Shown one piece after another: positions 1 through 7,520 of a stretch of 36,180 nt of DNA. The stretch spans positions 1 through 36,180 of the forward strand of contig NZ_LQOT01000079.1 in assembly GCF_002101585.1 (NCBI RefSeq), written 5' to 3'. Within the stretch, counting starts at the first letter, position 1. The number at the start of each line of letters is the position of its first letter. The position numbers and the translations under genes are program-made. The notes under the pieces were generated by a model that saw nothing but the letters and a program-made list of their open reading frames with translations, did no database searches and had not been told where the DNA came from. Origin of the DNA: Mycolicibacter engbaekii (lineage in GTDB: Bacteria; Actinomycetota; Actinomycetes; Mycobacteriales; Mycobacteriaceae).

Positions 1-746
1 CTTCGCAGCCCAATCCTTCGTCGCCACTGTTGAACACCTCCACAGTCAAGGCGTTGCGACGACCAGTTGAATCCGCCCTGGGCGCCGGCGTCGTTGTGCG
101 CAATCAGGCCACGCAGATCGTAGTGCCCCTCTTGAGCCCGAGTGAAGAATGCGTGCTCGAGGGCGTCAAGAACCAGCGGCGTGGTCATCGACCTCGCTGC
201 CCTCCAGCCGAGAATGCGACGGCTGAACGCATCGATCACGAAGGCCACGTAGACAAAACCGCTCCAGGTCGCCACATACGTAAAGTCGGCTACCCACAAT
301 CGATTTGGCGTCGGAGCGCAGAAATGGCGATCGACCAGATCCGGGTAACGGGCATGGCTGTCGTCACTGATCGTGGTCTTGTGTTTGGACCCATAGCGGG
401 CCCCCTCCCAGCCCTGGGCGCGCATGATCCGCTCCACCGTGCAACGGGCCACATCGTGGCCCTGGCCGCGCAGCCGGATCCACATCTTGCGTGAGCCCAG
501 GGTCTGCACGAACTTGCCGGTCTTGGCGTCGTTGCGCTGAGTGCTGATGATCTCGACTAGCTCGGCCTCGCGCACCTGGCGGCGCGTCGGGGTCTTGTTG
601 ATCCACTCGTAGTAGGTCGACGGGCTGATCGACACCCCGTTGGCCGACAGCACCGCACACATGGGCTCGACACCCCAGCGAAGCCCGGCCCCACCATCAG
701 AGCCGGGCACCTGGTAGTCCTTGTGCTCGGCGATAAACCGAATCAC
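1..746 (-). CDS. IS3-family transposase OrfB (DDE integrase), partial and interrupted
   Basis: This is the catalytic half of the IS6110-like transposase. Read from a GTG at 746 that overlaps the OrfA stop, it gives the OrfB series RWGVEPMC, ISPSTYYEW, then PNRLWVADFTYVATWSG with the first catalytic Asp, and LIAHNDAGAQ with the second. IS6110 has HHTDRGSQYTSIRF at this last point. Here the translation runs into GGFNWSSQRLDCGG, which no longer fits, and the E-containing region is missing before the window edge. OrfB is normally made as an OrfAB fusion by -1 frameshifting; a possible slippery stretch ATTTTCTTC lies near 780 on the coding strand. The protein is probably inactive. Gene identity is sure, the interruption is an inference. 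Confidence 0.82.
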   Translation of the reverse strand, partial: MIRFIAEHKDYQVPGSDGGAGLRWGVEPMCAVLSANGVSISPSTYYEWINKTPTRRQVREAELVEIISTQRNDAKTGKFVQTLGSRKMWIRLRGQGHDVARCTVERIMRAQGWEGARYGSKHKTTISDDSHARYPDLVDRHFCAPTPNRLWVADFTYVATWSGFVYVAFVIDAFSRRILGWRAARSMTTPLVLDALEHAFFTRAQEGHYDLRGLIAHNDAGAQGGFNWSSQRLDCGGVQQWRRRIGLR

Positions 747-1066
747 CGTTTCCCGGGCCGGTCGAGCTCGGCCCCGAAGAAAATCGCCGCTGCTTTCAAG
801 ATCTCATTGGCGCGGCGCAGTTCAGCGATCTCGCGGCGCAACGCCTTGTTCTCCTGGGCCATCGCCGAGGTCACACCGGGTCGCTGACCGGAATCGACCT
901 GCGAGCCACGAACCCAGGTCCGCAGCGTCTCCGCAGTACCGATTCCCAACATGCCGGCCACCGCGGTGATTGCCGCCCACTCCGAGGGGTACTGCGGGCG
1001 GACCTCGGCCACCATCCGCACCGCGCGCTCTCGAAGCTCAGCGGGATACCTGCTTGCACGTCCCAT
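743..1066 (-). CDS. IS3-family transposase OrfA (IS6110-like)
   Basis: A 107-residue DNA-binding subunit. Residues 5-60 form the helix-turn-helix (YPAELRERAVRMVAEVRP, then WAAITAVAGMLGIG and ETLRTWVR). Residues 70-100 form the leucine-zipper-like segment (ENKALRREIAELRRANEILK) ending in AAIFFGAELDRP, all matching the IS6110 OrfA pattern. The ATG at 1066 follows GGGAGG at a good distance and lies just inside the terminal repeat. The stop overlaps the GTG of OrfB with a -1 frame offset, the usual IS3 arrangement. OrfA looks intact, unlike OrfB. Confidence 0.92.
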   Translation of the reverse strand: MGRASRYPAELRERAVRMVAEVRPQYPSEWAAITAVAGMLGIGTAETLRTWVRGSQVDSGQRPGVTSAMAQENKALRREIAELRRANEILKAAAIFFGAELDRPGKR

Positions 1067-1089
1067 AACTCGAATCCTCCCAAGATCGG

Positions 1090-1117
1090 GAGTCTCCGGA
1101 CTTACCGGGACGGCTCA
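1090..1117 (-). repeat. Terminal inverted repeat of the IS6110-like element
   Basis: On the minus strand the end begins TGAGCCGTCCCGGTAAGTCC and continues into GGAGACTC, differing at only a few positions from the IS6110 end as I know it. The TG at the outer boundary fits IS3-family ends. The partner repeat is outside the window or lost. Confidence 0.8.
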
Positions 1118-1515
1118 ATGACCATGCTGCTGCAGTTGTTGAGGTCGCCGCGATTCGGTATCTGTGCCCCGAGCAAATCCCGACGTTAGACGCGTACGCG
1201 TAATTGGTGACCGCAATCAGTCAGGACTTATTCGCTTAGGCCCCAGCGACCCGGCCGGCTCAGCACTTGAGACCCTCCCAGAAGGCCATTCTGAGTCTGA
1301 CGCGCACCAAGTCTCGATCAGGTGGAGCAGGACTTTGCGGCGCGTGCAGTAGGGCAATCCTCACCGGCACCGCCGCTGAACCAGCTCGCACCACAAGACG
1401 ACCCACGCGATCATCGATTCCGCCGACAATCACCACCAGTTGGGCCGCCGTTAAATGACTGACTTATGTTGATCGACGCAAGCCAAAGGTAGTGGAGACA
1501 ATACCGAGCAACTGA
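1118..1515. other. Gene-free stretch beside the IS end
   Basis: About 400 bases with no supported gene. Short open frames exist but lack ribosome-binding sites and family resemblance. No repeat, tRNA or convincing terminator is visible. It separates the IS end from the stop of the DUF2510 gene. Confidence 0.5.
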
Positions 1516-2280
1516 TCATTGCTCGGACTTTTGAGAGCGCGAACTTATGGCAGACCGCTCCAGCACAAAGCCGGTGATGCCTACGCCAACGAGGGTGAGA
1601 GTCGTCGCGCAGGCGAGCAGCAAGCCAAAACCCACGGAGTAACTACCTGCGTTCGAGTCGCCGAACAAAGCGCTCACATTCATCACATTTACGAGGCAGA
1701 GAAGAAGGTCGAGACCGCCTAATACTGCAGCCGCCAACGCTGCAATACTTCGCCATTCGGTCCAAAGGTAGGCCGCACCGACGACGATCGCGATCAACCC
1801 GACAATGACGGCCCAAGCTCCGGGATTGTTGGCTGTAGCTTCTACGTCGTCCTTGACGCGAGCAGCCGCGAAGGCTCCGCTCAAACCCGCTCCTGGCGGT
1901 GGTTTTACGGTGGCATGACCGTGACCGTTTATCGAAATGGCGTAACCGTAGCTCCTGGTGGAACCCCACTCAAGAAACGAAGACAGCATCAGCGTTGCAC
2001 CAGTGGCTACGATTGCCCACCCGGCTACCCACCGTGAGCCACCGCGTTCAATCCGTCCCTCGCCCGTATCGCGAATCGAAGCCAGCCAGGAGGGCGTGCC
2101 ATCGAATGGTCCAGTCGATGGTCTGGCTTTCAGGGGCAGGCCCTCGATCATTCGAGGTCTGTTAGCCCAACGCTGCGACAATTGCGACTCGCGTGTCTCA
2201 GCAGTCCAATCCTGGCCGTCCCACCACCGTTTCCCGGGGCCGTTGGGGTTGTCATACCAACCTGGCTTAGCAGTTGTCAC
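1516..2280 (-). CDS. DUF2510 domain membrane protein
   Basis: A 254-residue protein of unknown function. Residues 6-27 (PGWYDNPNG ... RWWDGQDW) are the DUF2510 motif, an aromatic-rich segment common at the N-terminus of actinobacterial membrane proteins. After a hydrophilic linker come about four membrane helices near residues 84-102, 155-172, 178-198 and 214-238; the tail is hydrophilic and rich in Ser, Arg and Lys. The start is a GTG at 2280 preceded by AAAGGTC. Neighbours are other small exported proteins on the same strand, but gaps of about 200 bases argue against one operon. It lies outside the island. The family is clear; the role is not known. Confidence 0.85.
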   Translation of the reverse strand: MTTAKPGWYDNPNGPGKRWWDGQDWTAETRESQLSQRWANRPRMIEGLPLKARPSTGPFDGTPSWLASIRDTGEGRIERGGSRWVAGWAIVATGATLMLSSFLEWGSTRSYGYAISINGHGHATVKPPPGAGLSGAFAAARVKDDVEATANNPGAWAVIVGLIAIVVGAAYLWTEWRSIAALAAAVLGGLDLLLCLVNVMNVSALFGDSNAGSYSVGFGLLLACATTLTLVGVGITGFVLERSAISSRSQKSEQ

Positions 2281-2473
2281 TAAAAGACCTTTCTCTATCG
2301 CGTGTCCTCACATTCATGTACCGCCGAATTCCGCACCCATCAGAGGATCAGCGATCTGACCGGTCGCGTGTTACGTCACCCGAGGACCAGACCACTCAAT
2401 GGCCGACACCGAACGCCTGACCGCATGCATACCGCGGTCGGCCGGACCGCACTCCGAGCACTGATGGGTCCGA

Positions 2474-2860
2474 CTATAGAGATATGATCTTAAAGCCATG
2501 GGCCTCCAATGGACGCAGCGTGTTCAGCTTTTTCGCAATGAATATCCAGGTCGAACCGTCAGAGTCTTTCTTCACGGCGACTGGCGTCCCCTCCCGATAT
2601 ATTCTTATGTCTCTATCAAGGTCAGAAGGCCGGGCATACTGACCTATCGTTAAGACTAGGGAATCCCACGATGAGCACATCGCTGACCGAGTTGCATTCT
2701 GCAATGCCGGTGGGCCAGGCAACAAGGGGAGTGGTTTACACACGCTGTCCACCCAGTCGTCCGGGTCCGCCAGCGCGGAAGTCGCGAGGCCTAAGGCGAA
2801 GCACCAAAGCGTGGCCACTAAAGGCACCATCACGCGGACCATCAGCGCGCCTAATTTCAT
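2474..2860 (-). CDS. Small secreted protein of unknown function
   Basis: Read from the ATG at 2860 this is a 128-residue protein with a typical Sec signal: a basic start, a hydrophobic core (MVPLVATLWCFALGLAT) and a probable cleavage after ALA before DPDDW near residue 31. The mature part has a few Cys residues (VCKPLP, SAMCSSW) that could form a disulfide. A longer frame begins at 3007 but would bury the signal peptide inside the protein and overlap the upstream lipoprotein gene, so I reject it. No strong ribosome-binding site is seen, and another Met six residues further in is an alternative. The mature part resembles no family I recognise. Confidence 0.6.
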   Translation of the reverse strand: MKLGALMVRVMVPLVATLWCFALGLATSALADPDDWVDSVCKPLPLLPGPPALQNATRSAMCSSWDSLVLTIGQYARPSDLDRDIRIYREGTPVAVKKDSDGSTWIFIAKKLNTLRPLEAHGFKIISL

Positions 2861-2958
2861 AACATGGCGAAGGCCGTCCAAGCCGCCGGGGGCAGTTCGC
2901 AATCGGCCACGCGAGGTCCATCCGTGCGTGCACGAGGCGCAAGTTCGACGGTAGTTAG

Positions 2959-3303
2959 TCACCATCGCGTCAGCCCCCCCCGCCGCTTGTGAAGCTGGTC
3001 GAGGCAACCCTTTATGGCATCAGTCCTGTCAAAGTTCTTCGGCGGCGGGGTCGGGTTAAGAACCGGGCTGTCTGCAAACATCTCGCCTGATCCGATCGCT
3101 GCTTCGCAGGCTTTGCGATAGTCAACACCTGCCCGCGCCACCAGCGTCTCCGCCGTATCCACCACATGCTCGCCCCACCGGTATGACTCCGACGAACCGA
3201 CCCAGCTGCCGAAGGGGGCGGCACAACCCGTCAAAATTATGAAGGCGCCGCATCCCAGGACCGCAATCTGCCAATTGCGCGGCCGACTACGCCATGTGCG
3301 CAT
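2959..3303 (-). CDS. Small putative lipoprotein
   Basis: A 114-residue protein from the ATG at 3303, which follows a GAGAGGGG stretch. Residues 1-26 are a lipoprotein signal (RNWQIAVLGCGAFIILTGC) with lipobox LTGC, giving Cys27 as the predicted lipidated residue. The mature part is short and polar, with a Pro-rich piece (LNPTPPPKNF). A longer frame from 3336 is possible but adds a basic, non-signal extension. Together with the next gene on the same strand it may make a small exported pair; the spacing is about 100 bases. Function unknown. Confidence 0.68.
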   Translation of the reverse strand: MRTWRSRPRNWQIAVLGCGAFIILTGCAAPFGSWVGSSESYRWGEHVVDTAETLVARAGVDYRKACEAAIGSGEMFADSPVLNPTPPPKNFDRTDAIKGCLDQLHKRRGGLTRW

Positions 3304-3559
3304 TGTCCACTTACCCCTCTTCAGGCTGCCGACCATGTTTCCGCCTATTTTTCAGAACTAAGGTACCGCTGTCCTGTTTTTTCCCAATCCTTCCAGGAGG
3401 TAATGCTTCCGAGCCGCAAGCTCTCCCCGACCGGATGACGCAGCCGAGCGACCAACTACGCCGAGCGACATCTACATTGGCCGGGCCCGACAACCTCGGC
3501 AGTGAACGGGTCAAGGTAGTCCAGATTTCATGGCCCGCCCCGGGAGCTAGGGCTAACCT

Positions 3560-3820
3560 CTAGTGACGCGTCCATTTCGCGGGGCGACCTGGATCGCCTA
3601 ATACACCATTGGTTGCCGAGCCCGCTGCCATTGGCTTCGCGGCCAATACCGCCGTTACCTCCCGCGCCTCCCTTGCCGGAGACTTGAGCCTGCCTGAACC
3701 CCCTGAATCGCCATTGCCGCCGGAACTACCACGGGTGCCGGAGCATCCAGGCGCGGGCGCGTCGCCATCAGCACCGGTGGCACCATTACCACCTCGGACG
3801 GCCGTTTCCTCCGTTACCAC
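3560..3820 (-). pseudogene. PE_PGRS-type glycine-rich remnant
   Basis: This is a decayed fragment, not a whole gene. The minus strand encodes runs such as GGNGATGADGDAPAPG and SSGGNGDSGGSG, and in a second frame GKGGAGGNGGIGREANG. These are the Gly-Asn-rich repeats of mycobacterial PE_PGRS proteins. The good repeats switch frame part way through, there is no PE domain, and at its upstream end (about 3820-3840) it abuts an integrase remnant. It may be a recombination scar. Its presence supports a slow-growing Mycobacterium, because PE_PGRS genes expanded in that branch. Confidence 0.5.
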
Positions 3821-3899
3821 CGGTATAAGCTCGGAAAGCAGGGCGGGATGGCATGCCAGGCCTCACCACAGGCGGCCAGTAGTACTCCGGGGTGAGCAC

Positions 3900-4134
3900 G
3901 ACCTGTCGTGCAGTAGGAGGACCGGGACAGCGCTGAGGACTGCCGCGGTGAACGACAGCGGTACGACGGGCCTCCTTGAGCTTGCTCATGACCACCGCCT
4001 TGGTACGCCCATAGAAGCTCCGGCGTTTGGCGTTGTCCGGTGATCGGGTCCACGTAGCTCAGCTGCGCTGCCCAGGTGCCATCAGGGCGTTTATAGACCG
4101 TGCCCTCACCATTGTGCCGCTGGCCCATGGCCAC
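3900..4134 (-). pseudogene. Broken tyrosine integrase, N-terminal fragment
   Basis: The frame starts GQRHNGEGTVYKRPDGTWAA, the strand-rich arm-binding domain found at the start of many phage and element integrases. After DPITGQRQ the sense is lost. Removing one C in the coding strand gives TGQRKRRSFYGRTKAVV, followed by MSKLKEARR, the expected continuation. The similarity fades near 3900 and the catalytic domain is absent. It lies about 100 bases outside the left attachment copy and reads away from it, so it looks like the integrase of a different, older element that used the same site. It is clearly non-functional. Confidence 0.72.
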
Positions 4135-4161
4135 AAGCTACCTGCGTACTCCGACGCTGGT

Positions 4162-4180
4162 TTGCCGTATCAGTTGCCGT
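4162..4180 (+). repeat. Two TTGCCGT direct repeats outside the left att copy
   Basis: TTGCCGT occurs at 4162-4168 and 4174-4180, twelve bases apart. The spacing is like that of arm-type sites of tyrosine integrases. A related TTGTCG series lies outside the right att copy (33636-33666). It may belong to the older element whose integrase remnant lies next to it. Inference only. Confidence 0.35.
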
Positions 4181-4231
4181 AACCCGCCTGGCCGTCGACG
4201 CCGGCTAACACGTCTGACCTGCTAAAACTCT

Positions 4232-4274
4232 GTCGGGCTGACAGGATTTGAACCTGCGACCACTTGACCCCCAG
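4232..4274 (-). repeat. Left att copy: 3' half of tRNA-Pro (GGG)
   Basis: This 43-bp stretch is identical to 33511-33553. Read on the minus strand it is the 3' half of a tRNA: anticodon loop CTGGGGG with anticodon GGG, 3' anticodon stem TCAAG, variable loop, T arm with GGTTCAAAT, and acceptor strand CAGCCCG followed by A. The bases beyond the anticodon loop do not pair with the stem, so there is no complete tRNA here. Tyrosine integrases commonly use the 3' half of a tRNA as the crossover core, so this marks the island's left boundary. Confidence 0.85.
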
Positions 4275-4381
4275 GAAGTGGCGGTAGCGCGTTGTCCCAG
4301 GTCACAGAATCTGCGGCGGCCTCGATCGGAGCCTGCAACGTTTGCAGATGCGCAGGTCGTTCACCATCGCGCGTAACGTGC

Positions 4382-4399
4382 GGTCCCAAGCTGGTCCCA
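4382..4399 (+). repeat. Paired GGTCCCA repeats inside the left island end (probable integrase arm sites)
   Basis: GGTCCCA occurs at 4382-4388 and 4393-4399, eleven bases apart, one DNA turn. The same pair with the same spacing and orientation occurs inside the right end (33430-33436 and 33441-33447), and flanking bases also agree. Matching pairs on both sides of the core fit arm-type binding sites of the island integrase. Confidence 0.6.
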
Positions 4400-4532
4400 T
4401 CACCTACGGCCTGCAGTCGCCAGGTGGGTCTGCCGCACGAGGGTGCGCGACGACTCGTGAGCCCCTACCTCGACCGTGGCATTTATGTTACGGTATCTAC
4501 GTCCTGCCACACATCCGAAAGGGGTGATCGCC

Positions 4533-4871
4533 ATGAATGACGTGTTCAACACGCTGCTTGAACTTGAGGGTCGCGACCCCGAGTTCGCTCGCGCGTACGC
4601 CGCGGAGTCGGCACGGATCGAGGCGATCGATTCTATTATCAACGCGCTCGACGAGGCGCGGGGCACGGAGAAGCTGAGTAAGGCGGCACTGGCCCGCGCG
4701 ATCGGCTCCGACCCCAGCACAGTGCGGCGACTCCTGTCGTCCGAGTCGGTGAACCCGACGCTCAGCACCATCGCCGAGGTCGCAGCGGCGCTGGGCATGA
4801 AGGTGACGCTCACACCGATGTCGGAGGACGAGCGCACCCGGATCACCGCACCCATGCGGGCCTGCGCCTAG
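4533..4871 (+). CDS. HTH (XRE-type) antitoxin-like protein
   Basis: A 112-residue DNA-binding protein. Residues about 47-100 form the helix-turn-helix: LSKAALARAIGSDPSTVRRLL, then NPTLSTIAEVAAALGMKVTL, the pattern of HigA-type antitoxins that bind the toxin and repress their own promoter. The ATG at 4533 follows AAGGGG by about eight bases; a longer frame from 4476 has no site. The neighbour on the opposite strand is a HigB-type toxin, with only five bases between the two stop codons. A classic higBA pair is one operon, so this facing arrangement is odd. A promoter may lie just before 4500 in the only AT-richer stretch here. Confidence 0.85.
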   Translation: MNDVFNTLLELEGRDPEFARAYAAESARIEAIDSIINALDEARGTEKLSKAALARAIGSDPSTVRRLLSSESVNPTLSTIAEVAAALGMKVTLTPMSEDERTRITAPMRACA

Positions 4872-4876
4872 AACGC

Positions 4877-5386
4877 TCACATCGCGGACCGGACATCTTC
4901 CTCGGTGGCGAGCGACCTGGGATTGCGCGCGAGGTACTCGTTGCCCAGTTCGCGGACCTCTGCGTAGCGCGAGTCGGGCAGGGTCGTCTGGTACGGCTTT
5001 GCAGCGCCGTCGATCACAGTGAGAAGCGGCGAGGTCTTCCCTGTCTCGTCGTAGTCGAGAAGGCAGAACAACCGGAAGTGCCACTTCCCATTTGCGGTCT
5101 TCGAGGTGACGCGCGCCTCGAAGTAGCCGGTCATGTCGCCGTGCATCGCCTCCCACTGCCCGCCGCCGGCGAACCGTTTCGGCGGCGCCTTCGCCACGGC
5201 GGCGAGGGTCGCGAGGAGACGTGCCCGAACGTTCATCGGGAACCCCAGTAGCGCATTCAAACCGGGTGAGGTCTGCGCCGCGTCGTCGTCGCGGTATCGC
5301 TTGAAGAAGGCCACCTCGTGCGTGGCGTCTGACGACAGGGGCTCCATCTTCGGGGCGGTGTCCCGAGGTGGTTTGTTGCGACTCAC
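4877..5386 (-). CDS. HigB-type toxin (phage-derived Gp49-like / RelE superfamily)
   Basis: A 169-residue protein. Residues about 50-160 match the Gp49-like/HigB pattern: a helical part (NVRARLLATLAAVAKAPP), then W..MHGDMTGYFEARV, WHFRLFCLLDYD, LLTVIDGAAKPYQTTLP and a final helix ending EYLARNP. Family members are ribosome-dependent or related mRNA-cleaving toxins held in check by an HTH antitoxin. Residues 1-45 are an extra polar extension that may reflect a later true start, for example the Met at residue 14. The start used is a GTG at 5386. It is divergent from the nuclease gene at 5544 and convergent with the antitoxin gene. Confidence 0.82.
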   Translation of the reverse strand: MSRNKPPRDTAPKMEPLSSDATHEVAFFKRYRDDDAAQTSPGLNALLGFPMNVRARLLATLAAVAKAPPKRFAGGGQWEAMHGDMTGYFEARVTSKTANGKWHFRLFCLLDYDETGKTSPLLTVIDGAAKPYQTTLPDSRYAEVRELGNEYLARNPRSLATEEDVRSAM

Positions 5387-5543
5387 AGGTTCATCTCATC
5401 ACGGTGTCATCGACGGCCCCGTGCGTGAGCGGGGTCGCGTCGGCCGGAGGCCTATGGGCAACCGACCCGCCCACGTCAACACCGTGAGTTGTCGGCTCCG
5501 AAGAATAAACTCGGCTCGCCGCGAGGAGGTGAGGGAGCAACCG

Positions 5544-6791
5544 ATGAACGGTTTCATGCGTGGGCCGCAGTTGGCCGAGCTACTCGGACAGAGCGCTCGG
5601 ACCGCATTCGACGAACTTGAACATCTCGATCCCGACACCTTGCTGAGCGAGAACATCGACGTGCTGGTGCATGGCCTTCTCAGGCGGCATATGCCCGAAC
5701 CCGTCTCGGTCGATTGGACCGCCGTCGCCGGAACACCGGTGCAGGAGACGACGATTGAACGCTCAACCATGGAGTTCGGGGAACGTCGCGACTATCGCAT
5801 CCCGGGCAGCCGCTTGACCATCTCCTGGCCGCTGACGGGCAGCGCCGAGATACTCCGGCGGCAGGCGTCGCAGTTCACGCTGGGATCCGACCGCGGGACG
5901 ATCAGGGACGGCAGCGTCCAGCTCGAAATTGAGGCGACCGAGCTCTCCACCGAGTTCGTGGAGCGACAGATGGCGGAGGTGCGCGAGGACGTCGACAGAC
6001 GGATCACGTGGGCGAACCGCGACGTGGCGATCCACCGAGAGCAAGTCGAGCGTGAACTCAAGGCGGCCGCAGAGGCGCGACGTGCACGGATCACCGAGAA
6101 CCGGCGGATCAGCTCCGCACTGAACATCCCGATCACGCCCACGGGCGTACCGCGGCCTCCTGTCCCAGCCCTGCGCAGGCAGGTGCCTCTACAACAGCGC
6201 CGAGCTTCGGCGGAGTTCACGCCCGAACCCGTGCTCGACAAGGCGATCTATCAGGACATCCTTGACGTCGTCGAGAACTGGGCACGGTCACTGGAACGCA
6301 CGTGTACGCCCGCGATCCGCGCCCTCGGAGAGGAGGCGCTGCGGGATCTGCTGCTCGGAACACTGAACGGCTACTGGCAGGGGGCTGCAGGGGGTGAGCT
6401 GTTCAACGGCGAGGGCAAGACCGACATCCTCATTCGAGAAAACGGCCGCAACGTCTTCATCGCCGAATGCAAGGTGTGGGCCGGTGCGAATAGAGCGACC
6501 TCAGCACTCGACCAGCTGCTGAGCTACCTGGTGTGGCGTGACACCAAGGCGGCGTTGATCGTATTCATCAAGCGGTCGACACCAAACGAGATCATCGATC
6601 GCCTCCAAGCCGCGGTTCGCGGGCACCCGCGTCACCTACTTACCGCGGATGACTCCGACCCGAGTCGGCGGGCCGAATACGTCTTCGCCGCCGAGGACGA
6701 CGGGCGCCGGATCGAATTGGCTGTGATCCCGGTGGTGATGCTCGAACCCGTAGATGCCCCTGACGAGGTGTCATCCGCCCATGACGAATGA
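5544..6791 (+). CDS. PD-(D/E)XK nuclease family protein
   Basis: A 415-residue protein from the ATG at 5544, which follows GAGGGAG; a longer frame runs back to 5133 but crosses the toxin gene. Residues 1-230 are mixed, with a charged helical, probably coiled-coil stretch near 140-190. Residues about 270-370 look like a restriction-endonuclease fold: GEGKTDILI with Asp294, then VFIAECKVW with Glu308 and Lys310, fitting the D-X13-E-X-K active site. The helix LDQLLSYLVWRDTKAALIVFIKRS follows. Such proteins usually cut DNA. The next gene overlaps its end by about 11 bases and encodes a HEPN-like protein, suggesting a two-gene unit. I do not know a named family for the whole chain. Confidence 0.75.
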   Translation: MNGFMRGPQLAELLGQSARTAFDELEHLDPDTLLSENIDVLVHGLLRRHMPEPVSVDWTAVAGTPVQETTIERSTMEFGERRDYRIPGSRLTISWPLTGSAEILRRQASQFTLGSDRGTIRDGSVQLEIEATELSTEFVERQMAEVREDVDRRITWANRDVAIHREQVERELKAAAEARRARITENRRISSALNIPITPTGVPRPPVPALRRQVPLQQRRASAEFTPEPVLDKAIYQDILDVVENWARSLERTCTPAIRALGEEALRDLLLGTLNGYWQGAAGGELFNGEGKTDILIRENGRNVFIAECKVWAGANRATSALDQLLSYLVWRDTKAALIVFIKRSTPNEIIDRLQAAVRGHPRHLLTADDSDPSRRAEYVFAAEDDGRRIELAVIPVVMLEPVDAPDEVSSAHDE

Positions 6792-7443
6792 GACGTACCG
6801 AGTCCGGAGGATGAAGCTTGCCGAGCCCGACGCGAACAGGATCGGGAAGTGGGCCTCACTTTGGGCGGACCTGATCCACGTCGACATGGTCCTCGCCGCG
6901 AGGTCGAAGGTCCCCAATGTCGCGGCCAACGTGTTCCATCGCCGCGCGCTGTGGGAGTCTGCGATCGTCAGCTACGGGCGGATGGCGGTCAGCGAGAAGC
7001 GACGCAAGCTCGCCCACGACGATCTGCTGCGCGCCGCAAGAGGCGAGCGAGGCGTCGTGTTCCACGAAACTCTCATGGGGTGGCGCCACGATCACGTTGC
7101 ACATCGTCTGTCCCGGGACCTTGAGACCGTCACTGTCTGCGCGGACTTCCTCGATGATGACCCCGATGAGCTCGATTCAATCCGAGTCTTCGTGTCACCG
7201 TCGGGTGGGCCGGCCGACGATTCGCCGCTCGTGGTGGAGTTCCGCGAGCATGCGAAGACGTTGCGGGACGCGTTGTGGGAGAAGTACCTGGCACCGCCCG
7301 CGGATTTGATCGCGAAGCGCGGCCCGCGGGGAATCCTGGTATCGCCGCAGCCCCCGCCCGCAGATGGACTCACCGTCCAGCAGGTGTTGTGGTCCCGGAT
7401 GAACGGCACGGGTATCGCCAGCAGGCCCTCCCCGAACCCGTAA
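6781..7443 (+). CDS. HEPN-like protein of unknown function
   Basis: A 220-residue protein starting inside the end of the nuclease gene (ATG at 6781; another ATG at 6811 is possible). Residues 20-130 are largely helical. They include WRHDHVAHR at residues 101-109, which gives an R-x5-H pair (Arg102, His108) like the active-site motif of HEPN RNases, usually written Rx4-6H. The preceding helices (FHRRALWESAIVSYGRM) fit a HEPN four-helix bundle. The C-terminus is Pro-rich and probably disordered. The overlap implies translational coupling with the upstream nuclease. The HEPN assignment rests on the motif and helical context only. Confidence 0.6.
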   Translation: MTNETYRVRRMKLAEPDANRIGKWASLWADLIHVDMVLAARSKVPNVAANVFHRRALWESAIVSYGRMAVSEKRRKLAHDDLLRAARGERGVVFHETLMGWRHDHVAHRLSRDLETVTVCADFLDDDPDELDSIRVFVSPSGGPADDSPLVVEFREHAKTLRDALWEKYLAPPADLIAKRGPRGILVSPQPPPADGLTVQQVLWSRMNGTGIASRPSPNP

Positions 7444-7520
7444 GGGCTGTCGGCAGCGACGCCTACCCTGTCGCCACGCCGCACGAACGCCGGCCGCACC
7501 GCTACACCCGGGGAGGAACC

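Larger units (their letters stand above)
1..1117 (-). mobile_element. IS6110-like insertion sequence (IS3 family), left part cut by window and probably interrupted
   Basis: The element is read on the minus strand: terminal repeat at 1090-1117, then OrfA, then OrfB in the -1 frame, as in IS6110. The outer end starts TGAGCCGTCCCGG and continues into GTCCGGAGACTCC, which from memory is very close to the IS6110 terminal repeat. OrfA also follows IS6110 OrfA along its length. The other end is not seen: near position 75-80 the OrfB translation stops resembling the family, so the element seems to be broken by another element that extends beyond the window. No target duplication can be checked. Confidence 0.88.

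Noticed and set aside
3814..4043. Plus-strand frame opposite the integrase and PGRS remnants
   Set aside because: Low-complexity Pro/Ala-rich shadow of the decayed genes on the other strand.
4232..4274. Functional tRNA-Pro gene
   Set aside because: Only the 3' half is present at both copies; the 5' anticodon stem, D arm and acceptor strand are missing.
5133..5543. Longer start for the PD-(D/E)XK nuclease gene
   Set aside because: The extension crosses the toxin gene on the other strand and its translation has no sense. The ATG at 5544 has a ribosome-binding site.
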